The notes beneath the pieces were generated by a model, which saw nothing but the letters and a program-made list of their open reading frames with translations, was not told the DNA's origin and did not search any database. From the NCBI GenBank assembly GCA_963675055.2, contig CAXXJE010000004.1:496001-560000 (forward strand): 64,000 bases of DNA, given 5' to 3'. Numbering within the stretch: the stretch's first letter is position 1; every line of letters starts with the position of its first letter. Position numbers and translations under genes: made by a program. This document shows, piece after piece, positions 9,132-18,644 of the stretch. The stretch is from PGYT01 sp963675055 (GTDB taxonomy: Bacteria; Bacteroidota; Ignavibacteria; Ignavibacteriales; Melioribacteraceae).

Positions 9132-11675
9132 CTATTCAATTTTTTCCGGTTCGGAATTGTTTTTATTTTCTTCAGTCTCCGAATCACTTTCATTCTTATC
9201 TTCTTTTACTGAATCCTCTACATCGTCACTTTTAGTGACAAAATACAGTTCTTCAGTATTAGTTTTATGCTTAACAACAATTTTATCACCTTCTTTTATT
9301 TGGCCCATAAGCATTTCCTCGGCCAAGGGATCCTCAAGATACTTCTGTATAGCACGTTTCAGCGGGCGTGCTCCGTATTTCGGATCAAAACCCTTCTCGG
9401 ATAAGAAGTCTTCAGCACCTTCATCAAGTTCTATTGACATTTTATTATGCTCAACATTTTCAATGAGCTCTTTAATATCAATCTTAATGATTTGCTTGAT
9501 GTCCTCCCGTTCAAGGTTTCTGAAGACAATATTCTCGTCAACCCTGTTCAGGAATTCCGGATTAAACAGGTTTTTCATGGCATCTTCGATAGTACTCTTA
9601 AGATGCTCATACTTATCGGCACCACCTTCTTTACCGAATCCGAATCCACCTGTTTCCTTTACATCCTTAGTGCCGATATTGGATGTCATAATTATTACTG
9701 TATTCTTAAAGTCGACTCTTCTGCCAAGACTGTCTGTCAACTGACCGTCATCAAGTACTTGCAGGAGAACATTAAAAACATCCGGATGAGCTTTTTCAAT
9801 CTCATCAAAAAGAACAACAGAATATGGTTTCCTGCGAACTCTTTCGGTTAGCTGACCACCTTCTTCGTAACCGACATATCCCGGAGGTGCACCTACCAGT
9901 CTTGAAACGGCATATTTCTCCATGTATTCGCTCATATCAATACGAATTAACGCATCCTCCGAATCGAACAGATATCTGGCCATTACCTTCGCAAGTTCGG
10001 TTTTACCTACACCTGTTGGACCTAGGAAAATAAAACTTCCAATCGGCTTATTAGGATTCTTCAAGCCTGCTCTGGTTCTACGAATAGCTTTGGTAAGTTT
10101 TTCAACAGCTTCATCCTGACCAACGATCTTACCTTTAAGTACATCGCCCATTTTAAGTAATTTTTCGCTCTCAGCCTGTACAACGCGTGTAACAGGAATC
10201 CCAGTCATCATAGCAACAACAGTAGCTATGTCATCTTCACTAACTTCATAAACAGTGTCCTCATTAGCTGTTTCCCATTCACGAGTAGCAATTTCGAGAT
10301 CTGATTGCAGCTTTCTTTCCTGGTCACGCAGCCTTGCAGCCTCTTCATAATCCTGCTGCTTTACCACATTAATTTTCTGCTTCTTAACGTCTTCGATATC
10401 CTCTTCAAGTTTCATTATTTCATCGGAGACAGTGAAATTTCCCATATGAACCCTGGATCCGGCTTCGTCAAGCACGTCGATAGCTTTATCTGGCAGGAAC
10501 CTGTCGGTAATGTATCTGTCACTTAGTCTCACAGCATTTTCTATTGCCTGAGGCGTATATCGAACATTGTGATGTTCTTCGTATTTAAACTTAATATTCT
10601 CAAGAATTTCAATAGTCTGCCCAACACTCGGTGGTTCAACCATTACTTTCTGGAATCGTCTGTCGAGAGCACCGTCCGTTTCAACAAACTTTCTGTACTC
10701 ATCTAATGTTGTAGCACCAATACACTGAATATCACCGCGAGCAAGAGCTGGTTTGAACATATTGGATGCGTCCAATGATCCCGATGCTCCGCCTGCTCCC
10801 ACTATGGTATGAAGTTCATCAATGAACAGAATTATATCAACCGCTTTTTCAAGCTCGTTCATCAGAGCTTTCATTCTTTCCTCAAACTGACCGCGGTATT
10901 TAGTTCCTGCTACCAATCCTGCAAGATCCAGCGTTACAACTCTTTTGTCCTGTAAAATCCTTGGAACTTTACGGTTAATTATTCTTAGCGCGAGTCCCTC
11001 CGCAATAGCGGTCTTACCGACTCCGGGTTCGCCGATAAGAACAGGATTATTTTTCTTACGCCTGCTCAATACCTGTGCAACGCGCTCGATTTCTTTTTCA
11101 CGTCCAATTACCGGATCGAGCTTATCATCATTTGCCAGTTTAGTTAAATCCCTACCGAAGTTATCCAATACAGGAGTTTTTGTTTTCTCCTGCTTCTTCG
11201 CACTTGGCGGAGGCGGCAGATTAGGTTTGTCCGGATTCTTACTGCTGAGTATGTTATTAAGTTCAGCACGAGCAGTTTCATAAGTTACATGAAATTGATG
11301 AAGAATTTGCGTTGCAATATTATCTTCATCTCTTAAAAGTGATAACAAAATATGTTCAGTGCCGATTACATCCGATTTATATATTTTGGATTCTATCTGA
11401 GTAATTTTAAGAACCTTTTCAGCCTGCTTCGTAAGTGGAATGTTTCCTATCGTAAGAGTTCCACCGGTTGTCCTGACTGTATCTTCAATGGCTTTTTTCA
11501 GCTTAAGTAAATCGACATCAAGATTCCTCAGAATTCTTACAGCTACACCCTGGCCTTCTCTGATAATTCCAAGAAGTAAGTGCTCCGTACCAATATAGTC
11601 GTGTCCCAGTCTTAAAGCCTCTTCCCTGCTTAGCCTTATTACTTCCTGCACTCTTTCCGAAAAATTTCCATCCAT
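9132..11675 (-). CDS. clpC: ATP-dependent Clp protease ATP-binding subunit ClpC
   Basis: AAA+ unfoldase that feeds substrates to ClpP. The 847 residues contain two Clp-N repeats (about 1-145), a first AAA domain with GEPGVGKT near 214, a UVR-type coiled insert (YEEAARLRDQERKLQ) near 445 that separates ClpC from ClpA/ClpB, and a second AAA domain with GPTGVGKT near 549. The tail after about residue 815 is an acidic, lysine- and glutamate-rich extension. No mcsA, mcsB or ctsR gene lies next to it, unlike in Firmicutes, and I saw no CtsR-type direct repeat upstream. A sigma-70-like promoter lies about 55 bases upstream. Confidence 0.96.
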   Translation of the reverse strand: MDGNFSERVQEVIRLSREEALRLGHDYIGTEHLLLGIIREGQGVAVRILRNLDVDLLKLKKAIEDTVRTTGGTLTIGNIPLTKQAEKVLKITQIESKIYKSDVIGTEHILLSLLRDEDNIATQILHQFHVTYETARAELNNILSSKNPDKPNLPPPPSAKKQEKTKTPVLDNFGRDLTKLANDDKLDPVIGREKEIERVAQVLSRRKKNNPVLIGEPGVGKTAIAEGLALRIINRKVPRILQDKRVVTLDLAGLVAGTKYRGQFEERMKALMNELEKAVDIILFIDELHTIVGAGGASGSLDASNMFKPALARGDIQCIGATTLDEYRKFVETDGALDRRFQKVMVEPPSVGQTIEILENIKFKYEEHHNVRYTPQAIENAVRLSDRYITDRFLPDKAIDVLDEAGSRVHMGNFTVSDEIMKLEEDIEDVKKQKINVVKQQDYEEAARLRDQERKLQSDLEIATREWETANEDTVYEVSEDDIATVVAMMTGIPVTRVVQAESEKLLKMGDVLKGKIVGQDEAVEKLTKAIRRTRAGLKNPNKPIGSFIFLGPTGVGKTELAKVMARYLFDSEDALIRIDMSEYMEKYAVSRLVGAPPGYVGYEEGGQLTERVRRKPYSVVLFDEIEKAHPDVFNVLLQVLDDGQLTDSLGRRVDFKNTVIIMTSNIGTKDVKETGGFGFGKEGGADKYEHLKSTIEDAMKNLFNPEFLNRVDENIVFRNLEREDIKQIIKIDIKELIENVEHNKMSIELDEGAEDFLSEKGFDPKYGARPLKRAIQKYLEDPLAEEMLMGQIKEGDKIVVKHKTNTEELYFVTKSDDVEDSVKEDKNESDSETEENKNNSEPEKIE

Positions 11676-11730
11676 AACTAATTCCTTGGTTTAACTAATA
11701 AACGATATTATGTGCTAAAATGGTTCAATA

Positions 11731-11759
11731 AATATAGTCATTGAATCCCCGTTTATCAA
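11731..11759 (-). promoter_or_regulatory. Predicted sigma-70-type promoter for clpC
   Basis: On the minus strand, TTGATA (11759-11754) and TATATT (11736-11731) are separated by exactly 17 bases, about 55 bases before the clpC ATG. The -10 hexamer is the same as that of the groES promoter in this window. There is no experimental support. Confidence 0.5.
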
Positions 11760-11814
11760 GGTTATGCATTTTAGCCCTAAAACATTGGTTTCTTTGTCTA
11801 TTATCGCACAAAAC

Positions 11815-12996
11815 CTACCTGTTTTTAATGAATTCGCTGATCTTTGTCACAACAAATTCAATTTGTTCTTTTTCAAGCTCAGGATAGATCGGCAGCGCCA
11901 GAGAATGAGCTGCAGCATATTCGGCAATGGGAAAATCTCCTTCTTCATATCCCAATTCTGTAAAACAGTCCTGCATATGAAACGGGATAGGATAGTAAAT
12001 TTCAGAACTTATTTCGTTATCTGCAAGAAACTTTCTGAGTCCGTCTCTGTCGTCGACACGAATAATATATTGATTGTAGATATGGTAATTCTTCAATTTA
12101 TCATCATCAGGTTCGGACTTATAAACTGGTTTCGGCAGAAGGACATTATTTGCTTCATTTATTTCCGTAACGCCTTCTTTCTCAGATAGTTCCGCTTCAA
12201 TAAATAATCTTGTATAATCTGCGGCGTTTTGACGTCTTTGTTCTGACCAGTTGTCCAGATGCGGCAACTTAACACTCAGAACAGCCGCCTGGATCGCATC
12301 AAGCCGAAAATTGCCGCCGATTACTTTATGATAATATTTAGGTTTGCCGCCATGAACTCTTTTAATTCTCAGTGATTCGGCAAGTTGCTCGTCATTTGTA
12401 ACCACAAGTCCACCGTCACCAAAGCAGCCAAGATTCTTACTCGGGAAAAATGAGAAACAACCGATATCACCTATTGTTCCCGCACATTGACCATCTTTAT
12501 AAACAGAACTAATTGCCTGAGCCCCGTCTTCAACAACTTTTAAGTTATATTTTTTTGCCAGTTCCATTATAGGCGCCATATCCGCTGTTTGCCCATACAA
12601 ATGCACCGGAAGAATCACCTTGGTTTTATCAGTGATCTTCTCTTCGATCTTTGGAGGATCAATGTTAAAAGTTACCGGATCGGAATCGACGAACACCGGC
12701 ACTGCATTCAATCTGGAAACTACACCGGCAGTAGCGAAAAATGAGTAAGTTGGAACAATGATTTCATCACCCGGCTGAATATCCAGAGCCATTAACGCCA
12801 GCAATAGCGCATCCGTACCTGAAGAAACGCCTATCGCAAATTTACATCCCAGGTAATCGCAAAATTTCTGCTCAAGATTTACAACTTCAGGACCTAGTAT
12901 AAAATATTGTGATTCCGCCGTACGAATTAACGCTTCATCTAATTCATCTTTCAATGCTTGATATTGTGGTTTTAAGTCTAATAATGGTACTTTCAT
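11815..12996 (-). CDS. DegT/DnrJ/EryC1-family PLP-dependent sugar aminotransferase
   Basis: 393 residues of the DegT/ArnB family, which transaminates keto-sugars on nucleotide carriers for surface polysaccharides. The PLP lysine lies in FFPSKNLGCFGDGG near residue 185, and the opening VPLLDLKPQYQALKDEL and GTDALLLALMAL are typical. Sugar substrate cannot be told from sequence. It stands alone here: no dehydratase, acetyltransferase or glycosyltransferase is adjacent, and gaps of about 140-170 bases flank it on both sides. Length is normal and the active-site segment looks intact. Confidence 0.88.
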   Translation of the reverse strand: MKVPLLDLKPQYQALKDELDEALIRTAESQYFILGPEVVNLEQKFCDYLGCKFAIGVSSGTDALLLALMALDIQPGDEIIVPTYSFFATAGVVSRLNAVPVFVDSDPVTFNIDPPKIEEKITDKTKVILPVHLYGQTADMAPIMELAKKYNLKVVEDGAQAISSVYKDGQCAGTIGDIGCFSFFPSKNLGCFGDGGLVVTNDEQLAESLRIKRVHGGKPKYYHKVIGGNFRLDAIQAAVLSVKLPHLDNWSEQRRQNAADYTRLFIEAELSEKEGVTEINEANNVLLPKPVYKSEPDDDKLKNYHIYNQYIIRVDDRDGLRKFLADNEISSEIYYPIPFHMQDCFTELGYEEGDFPIAEYAAAHSLALPIYPELEKEQIEFVVTKISEFIKNR

Positions 12997-13167
12997 AATA
13001 AATCCTTTTATTTCTGTTTTAGCAGTATAATTATCAAGAGTTTATTTAAAACTACATGAGTTCTTTTTTCGTTAAAAATTCACTAATCAAAACTATTGAA
13101 TTATATTGAATTTACGAAGGGGTTCCGGCTAATGGAATAACAATTCAACTGAAATGATTTCCACAGT

Positions 13168-14043
13168 TTATTTGAACTTAAGCACAACAGGATTTCTATC
13201 CGGAAATCCCCTGTTTTTATCTGAGCTGAAAATACCTTTATTGGCATTTCCCTGACTTGATTTCTTATGCTTGCTTAAAAATGATGAGAAATCCGACTGC
13301 TTTTTCCTATCCTTTTTATTTTCTTTTTGATAAGCCCCAGATTCGGCGGTAGAACCGAATGAAGTGTCCCATTCTTCAGCGAAAGACTTTTTCAGGTTAC
13401 TAATTTTTTCTTTATTAATATTTTTATTTCTCATTTCTGCCGAAACATTCAGCTCAGCAAATACCGGCTGCTTGGTAGGATTATCTTCTATTATCTTCGT
13501 TGACCTGTTGTCGATAAAAACTGTATCCTCAGAATCATCAATGAAATTATCGTCAAGCGCAAATACAGCAAGGGCAAATACTTTATCATTCTGATTCTGA
13601 GCTTCAATTGCCCGCAAGTCGAATGAATAAACCTCCGAATAAAGACAGTCACCGTCTTTTTCACCCGAAGTTGTATATCCAACCTGTTGGATTTTAAATC
13701 GAAATTCGCTCGGATTAATTTCTTTAATCAGGTTATTGATATCCTTAATAGCGAAGATCGGATCAAAATAAACGAGTTCAAGTTTATTGGTAGAGTTCAG
13801 AAAATAACCGTACTTGGTTGCATAAGCGTCAATAGTATTGACGCTTGTAAGCAACCTGTAGACAATTATATTTTTTGGAGCCGTACTCCTAAGAAGATTA
13901 CAAACTTCAAGGTAATCAACTTTTTGAGGTCTCTTGATCTCAGCCTGCTTGTAAATGATTTTATAATTCTCCTTCAGATCGAATTTATTTTCCGAATAGA
14001 CAACTACATCATCTTCAAGTAAATCAAGTGTCTCAATAAGCAT
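13168..14043 (-). CDS. Hypothetical protein with charged, disordered C-terminus
   Basis: A 291-residue protein that I do not recognise. It has no signal peptide, transmembrane segment or lipobox, so it is probably cytoplasmic. The first 190 residues look folded, with alternating hydrophobic stretches (for example NIIVYRLLTS and KVFALAVFALDD). From about residue 205 it is rich in Lys, Ser, Asn and Asp and looks disordered and basic. It begins three bases after the glgP stop, so it is probably translated with glgP; a link to glycogen metabolism is possible but only from position. The coding frame is intact. Confidence 0.7.
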   Translation of the reverse strand: MLIETLDLLEDDVVVYSENKFDLKENYKIIYKQAEIKRPQKVDYLEVCNLLRSTAPKNIIVYRLLTSVNTIDAYATKYGYFLNSTNKLELVYFDPIFAIKDINNLIKEINPSEFRFKIQQVGYTTSGEKDGDCLYSEVYSFDLRAIEAQNQNDKVFALAVFALDDNFIDDSEDTVFIDNRSTKIIEDNPTKQPVFAELNVSAEMRNKNINKEKISNLKKSFAEEWDTSFGSTAESGAYQKENKKDRKKQSDFSSFLSKHKKSSQGNANKGIFSSDKNRGFPDRNPVVLKFK

Positions 14044-14046
14044 ATA

Positions 14047-16617
14047 TTATTTTGCCCATTTTATTAAACCAAGTTCGAATTTACTGTTCAGTAATGGGTG
14101 GTAAGGCAGAATTCTCAGTGTATAACCGAATTGACCTGTTCTGTCACACTCAATTGCACCTTCATACTTGTATTTTCCGGAAGTCGATTTTTTAGTCGAA
14201 CAATTCATTTTAATAAATGAATTCGCATAAGCATTGTTTCGATCATCGACTTTACCAAAGTATACTTGTACTTCAACGTCAGCAGGCAATAGATTTCCTA
14301 ACTGAAGTTCAGCTGTAATTTTATACTGAGAACCTACTTGAAGATCACCATTCTCTAATTCACTTGCAATTTTATTGAATTTTATATTTACCCAATCGGC
14401 ATTAATTTTCTTTTTCCATGCGAGGAATTTCTTTGCTTCACTCCAGTTTCTTTCCATTAGGGCTTTTCTATTCTCGTATGCCGGCAGATAAAACTTATTA
14501 GCATATTCATGAACCATTCTGCTGGTATTAAACTGAGGTGCAAGAGTTTGCATAGATTTTTTCATCATTCTTATCCAGCGACGAGGAAGTTTATCGCTTT
14601 CCCGATCATAGAATATGGGAACAATTTCATTTTCCAAAGTCTCTGCAAGCATATTCGCTTCAACTTCATCCTGGTAATCTAGATTCTCGTATTCTTCACC
14701 GTTTCCGATTTTCCATCCGACATCATAGTTATAAGCTTCATCCCACCATCCGTCCAGAACGCTGAAATTCAAACCGCCGTTAGCTATAATTTTCATTCCG
14801 GATGTACCGCTCGCTTCCAGAGGTCTTCTGGGATTATTCAGCCAGATATCGCATCCCTGAACCATGTATCTGGCAATGTTCATGTCATAATTTTCAATAA
14901 AAACGACTCTCTTTCGCAGTGATTCATCCTTAGTAATCGTAACCAAATCCTGGATAAGCTTTTTACCTGCATCGTCCTTCGGATGAGCCTTACCGGCTAT
15001 AATAAGCTGAACCGGCCTGTCCGGATCAAGTAATAATGATGCCAGTCTTTCAATATCTTTAAATGCTAACGTAGCTCGTTTATAAGTGGCAAATCTTCTT
15101 GCGAAACCAATAGTTAGTGCAGACGCGTCGAGCACTTCTTTAGCTGCTTCAACATCAAGACTGGAGGCGCCTCGTGCAATAAGTTGATTCCTCAATCTCT
15201 TTCTCGCAAAAGCAACCAGACGTTCTCTTCTCCTTTCATGTGTACGCCACAATTCTTCATCAGGAATATCATCAACCGACTCCCATACAACGGGATCGCT
15301 CGTATCATCAACAAAACCATCACCCAGGTATCGCAGCAGCAAATTGTACATCTCGTTAGATAAGTGCGATGTTGTATGAATACCATTGGTTACATGATCT
15401 ATCGGAATCTCATCGAATGGAATATCCTTGAACCCATCAACCCACATACGTTTCGATACAACTCCATGAAGTTTACTAACGCCATTAACAAATCCGGCCA
15501 TGTTCATCGCGAGATGAGCCATATTAAAATTATCAGGAGCGGTTCCTGAGATAATTGTTCCGAGATTATAAAATGCTTTGTCACTGATGCCAAGTTCTTT
15601 ACGGTAGTAATCACCGAAGTATTTTTCCACTAATTCATTCGGGAATACATCAATACCAGCCGGGACGGGTGTGTGAGTAGTGAATATATTAGAATAAAAT
15701 CCAACTTCTTTAGCTTCTTCAAATGATAAGGATTGTTTCGTGATTAGATACCGAATTCTTTCCAACGCCAGGAATGCTGAATGTCCTTCATTCATGTGGC
15801 AAACTCGTGGTTTGATTCCAAGTGCGTGAAGTACCCGAACACCACCTATTCCAAGAATTATTTCCTGCTGAATCCTGGTTTCTATATTACCGCCATACAG
15901 ACTGCGCGTAATCTTTCGGTCTTCAGGACTATTCTCTTCAGTGTTTGTATCAAGCAGGTATAATGGAATTCGTCCGACCTGTATTTTCCAGATCTGTACA
16001 TTAACCTCTCGTCCGGGGAATGCCAGGCTTATTTTTACAGGATTTCCCCGCTCATCCTCCACAAGACTCATTGGCTGATTATAAAAGTCAACTATTTCAT
16101 ATCGTTCCTGCTGCCAGCCGTCGTTATTTAAGTATTGCTGGAAATAACCTTCCTTGTAACATAGTCCTACTCCAACCAGCGGAAGCCCGAGATCGCTTGC
16201 CGATTTCATATGGTCGCCTGCCAGAACTCCAAGTCCACCGGAGTATATCTGCAAACATTCCGTCAATCCGAATTCAGCTGAAAAATATGCAATATATCTT
16301 TTATCACTTTCGCCATGTTCTTTCTGGTACCACCGAGGCTCGTTCATGTATGCATTTAGTTGATGATGTACCCGGTTCATGTGTGAAATAAAACCATCGT
16401 CTTCGGCCAGTTCACGAAATCTCTCCTGGTCAAGCATACCAAGTGTTAGTATCGGATTATGATTAGACTCTTCCCACAGGTCATTATTTATTCGGCGGAA
16501 CAAACTAACAGCATCAAGATTCCACGACCAATATAGATTATTTGCTATCTCCAGGAGCGGTTTTAACTCTCCGGGTATTGATGGAACCACATTAAAATTT
16601 CCAATAAAATTAATCAT
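14047..16617 (-). CDS. glgP: Alpha-glucan (glycogen) phosphorylase, short bacterial/archaeal type
   Basis: Phosphorolysis of alpha-1,4-glucans to glucose 1-phosphate. The 856-residue protein belongs to the subfamily with an N-terminal DUF3417-like region (about 1-120, SIPGELKPLLEIANNLYWSWN) and the PLP lysine in GTSGMK near residue 606, followed by NGGLNFSVLDGWWDEAY. GGLGVLAGDHMKSASDLGLP is also conserved. It is the first gene of its strand block; the 184-base region upstream separates it from plsY, which runs the other way and contains an inverted repeat. No glgA, glgB or glgC is in the window. Confidence 0.94.
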   Translation of the reverse strand: MINFIGNFNVVPSIPGELKPLLEIANNLYWSWNLDAVSLFRRINNDLWEESNHNPILTLGMLDQERFRELAEDDGFISHMNRVHHQLNAYMNEPRWYQKEHGESDKRYIAYFSAEFGLTECLQIYSGGLGVLAGDHMKSASDLGLPLVGVGLCYKEGYFQQYLNNDGWQQERYEIVDFYNQPMSLVEDERGNPVKISLAFPGREVNVQIWKIQVGRIPLYLLDTNTEENSPEDRKITRSLYGGNIETRIQQEIILGIGGVRVLHALGIKPRVCHMNEGHSAFLALERIRYLITKQSLSFEEAKEVGFYSNIFTTHTPVPAGIDVFPNELVEKYFGDYYRKELGISDKAFYNLGTIISGTAPDNFNMAHLAMNMAGFVNGVSKLHGVVSKRMWVDGFKDIPFDEIPIDHVTNGIHTTSHLSNEMYNLLLRYLGDGFVDDTSDPVVWESVDDIPDEELWRTHERRRERLVAFARKRLRNQLIARGASSLDVEAAKEVLDASALTIGFARRFATYKRATLAFKDIERLASLLLDPDRPVQLIIAGKAHPKDDAGKKLIQDLVTITKDESLRKRVVFIENYDMNIARYMVQGCDIWLNNPRRPLEASGTSGMKIIANGGLNFSVLDGWWDEAYNYDVGWKIGNGEEYENLDYQDEVEANMLAETLENEIVPIFYDRESDKLPRRWIRMMKKSMQTLAPQFNTSRMVHEYANKFYLPAYENRKALMERNWSEAKKFLAWKKKINADWVNIKFNKIASELENGDLQVGSQYKITAELQLGNLLPADVEVQVYFGKVDDRNNAYANSFIKMNCSTKKSTSGKYKYEGAIECDRTGQFGYTLRILPYHPLLNSKFELGLIKWAK

Positions 16618-16683
16618 TCAAATCTCCACTGATTTAATAATTTGCTTTCTTTATCATTAATATCTGCCACGATATTTATGAGT

Positions 16684-16734
16684 TATTCTCTAAAAAATCA
16701 ATTATGAAATTCATTTTTTTATTTGTAGAGAATA
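16684..16734. repeat. Spaced 9-bp inverted repeat between divergent glgP and plsY
   Basis: TATTCTCTA (16684-16692) and its exact complement TAGAGAATA (16726-16734) flank a 33-base AT-rich spacer that also contains an A-run and a T-run able to extend the pairing. It lies midway in the intergenic space between two divergent genes, so it could be an operator or a stem in either leader. No family assignment is possible. Confidence 0.5.
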
Positions 16735-16801
16735 TCAATTCAAATAACTTTACTGTTTTATCAGTATTTTTGCAATAGAAAAAATTATTGCCGGATATTC
16801 A

Positions 16802-17449
16802 ATGAATTACATTATCGTAATACTTACCGGATACCTTCTTGGATCCATACCGACAGCATATATATTGCTTAGAAAAATAAGAAAAATCGATATCACTAAC
16901 AGCGGAAGCAACAATGTTGGAGCAATGAATTCATATGAGGTTTCTGAATCGAAACTTATTGGATTGATTGTTTTAATTATTGATGCAACGAAAGGAGCAC
17001 TGAGTGTTTTTCTCCCCTCCTTTATTTTCGGAAGTATTTTTGAATTACAAATGTTGTCGCTTGTTTTCGCCGTCTTTGCCCACTGTTATTCTCCCTGGCT
17101 TAAATTCAAAGGCGGACGAGGTCTTGCTACCGCTGCCGGTGGAACTTTATTAATATCACCTGTTATCTTCCTCTTGTGGGCAATATTCTGGGTAATTTCA
17201 TTTTTATACAAGAAACATATTCACTTTTCAAACTTTGTTGCGAGTGTTCTGACTGCAATTTTAGCATACACTTCTTCGGATATAATTAATTCAACCGACT
17301 GGTATACAAACCCCGTTGCTGAAACAAACTTGTCGTTTGCGGCGTTTAATATAATTATGTTATTGATTATAATCAGCAGACATACAGGTTTTATAAAAGA
17401 CTATTTCAGTAAAGATAAAATTAAAAACAGGGGTAGTAATGATGAATAG
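16802..17449 (+). CDS. plsY: Glycerol-3-phosphate acyltransferase PlsY
   Basis: Membrane acyltransferase that moves an acyl group from acyl phosphate to glycerol 3-phosphate in phospholipid synthesis. 215 residues with about five transmembrane segments and the three PlsY motifs: GSIPTAYIL, SGSNNVGAMN, and KFKGGRGLATAAG. It opens a three-gene unit; its stop lies inside the first codons of the htrA-like gene (11-base overlap). The second motif has GAMN where GATN is common, a mild variant. Confidence 0.94.
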   Translation: MNYIIVILTGYLLGSIPTAYILLRKIRKIDITNSGSNNVGAMNSYEVSESKLIGLIVLIIDATKGALSVFLPSFIFGSIFELQMLSLVFAVFAHCYSPWLKFKGGRGLATAAGGTLLISPVIFLLWAIFWVISFLYKKHIHFSNFVASVLTAILAYTSSDIINSTDWYTNPVAETNLSFAAFNIIMLLIIISRHTGFIKDYFSKDKIKNRGSNDE

Positions 17450-18644
17450 CAATATTAAAACAATCATCCTGTCTTCATTAACGACACTTGTTGTTGTATC
17501 AGCTTTCTTTATGCTATACCAATCACAGGCATCAGGTCAAACAGAGGAATCACAACTCTCCAATGAACATTTTCAGCAGGCTGCAACAAATGCATCGCTC
17601 ACTACATTTCATGATATTGATTCCAACACTCAGGAATTATATAACGAACGTAGAAATATTATTACTAAGACGGTTAAACAGGTTAGTCCGGCAGTTGTTG
17701 GTATAAATGTCAAAGAGATCAGGCAGTATAGAAGCCCCTGGGCAAACGATCCGTTCTGGCAGCACTTTTTCGGCAGCCGGATTTATAACCAAGAAGTACA
17801 AAGTGTAGGTTCAGGAACTATCATATCCCCCGACGGATACATTTTAACGAATGATCATGTTGCAGGAACAGCGTCAGAAATTGTTATCAATTTAACAGAT
17901 GGAAGACAATATAAAGCCGAACTTATCGGTTCGGATCTTACGACGGACATTTGCCTGCTGAAAATTGACGGAGAAGATCTTCCATACGTAAGATTCGGAA
18001 ACTCCGACGATATTATGATCGGTGAATGGGCTGTTGCGATCGGGAATCCATTCGGATTATTCAGTATGACGGATAATCCATCAGTTACTGTTGGAGTTAT
18101 AAGCGCACTCGGTATGAATTTAACACCGCTTGAAGCTAGATATTATATGAATATGATTCAGACTGATGCTTCTATTAATCAGGGTAACTCAGGCGGTCCT
18201 CTGGTTAACAGTGTCGGTCAAATGATTGGCATGAACACGATAATCTATACAGCCCAGGGTTCCGCAGGCAATGTCGGCGTTGGATTTGCTATACCTATTA
18301 ACAAAATCAAGAAGATTGTGGAAGAATTGAAAAAGAACGGGAGTTTCGACAGGAATTACCGGACAGGTCTCAGGATTCAGGACATCGATAAAAAGATTGC
18401 CGATTACTTTGACTTATCCAGAGCCAAAGGCGTTCTGGTACGCGAAGTGGAAGGCGGATCACCCGGTGAAGCTGCTGATATTAAAGAGTACGATATTATT
18501 ACTGCTATAAACGGTCTTAGAGTTGATAACTCTGAAGTCCTGTTAGGTTTACTAAAAGAATACAAGGCGGAAGAATTTGTAACCTTTACAATTTTGCGTG
18601 ATGGAAATAAAATTACAAGAAGAATGAAACTGGAGAAACAATGA
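17439..18644 (+). CDS. HtrA/DegP-family serine protease with one PDZ domain
   Basis: Envelope quality-control protease of 401 residues. An N-terminal hydrophobic segment (about 7-25) is a signal peptide or anchor. The trypsin-like triad is visible: His in NDHVAG (about 140), Asp in TTDICLL (about 170) and Ser in QGNSGGPL (about 249). A single PDZ domain covers about 300-400, so it is DegS-like in layout. Two adjacent ATGs (17439, 17442) follow an AGGGG ribosome site. It overlaps plsY by 11 bases and its stop overlaps the purB start as ATGA, so all three are coupled. Confidence 0.93.
   Translation: MMNSNIKTIILSSLTTLVVVSAFFMLYQSQASGQTEESQLSNEHFQQAATNASLTTFHDIDSNTQELYNERRNIITKTVKQVSPAVVGINVKEIRQYRSPWANDPFWQHFFGSRIYNQEVQSVGSGTIISPDGYILTNDHVAGTASEIVINLTDGRQYKAELIGSDLTTDICLLKIDGEDLPYVRFGNSDDIMIGEWAVAIGNPFGLFSMTDNPSVTVGVISALGMNLTPLEARYYMNMIQTDASINQGNSGGPLVNSVGQMIGMNTIIYTAQGSAGNVGVGFAIPINKIKKIVEELKKNGSFDRNYRTGLRIQDIDKKIADYFDLSRAKGVLVREVEGGSPGEAADIKEYDIITAINGLRVDNSEVLLGLLKEYKAEEFVTFTILRDGNKITRRMKLEKQ

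Noticed and set aside
8941..9744. 267-codon open frame antisense to clpC and the pterin dehydratase
   Set aside because: Translation is low-complexity (Ser/Leu/Phe) and mirrors codon bias of the real genes.
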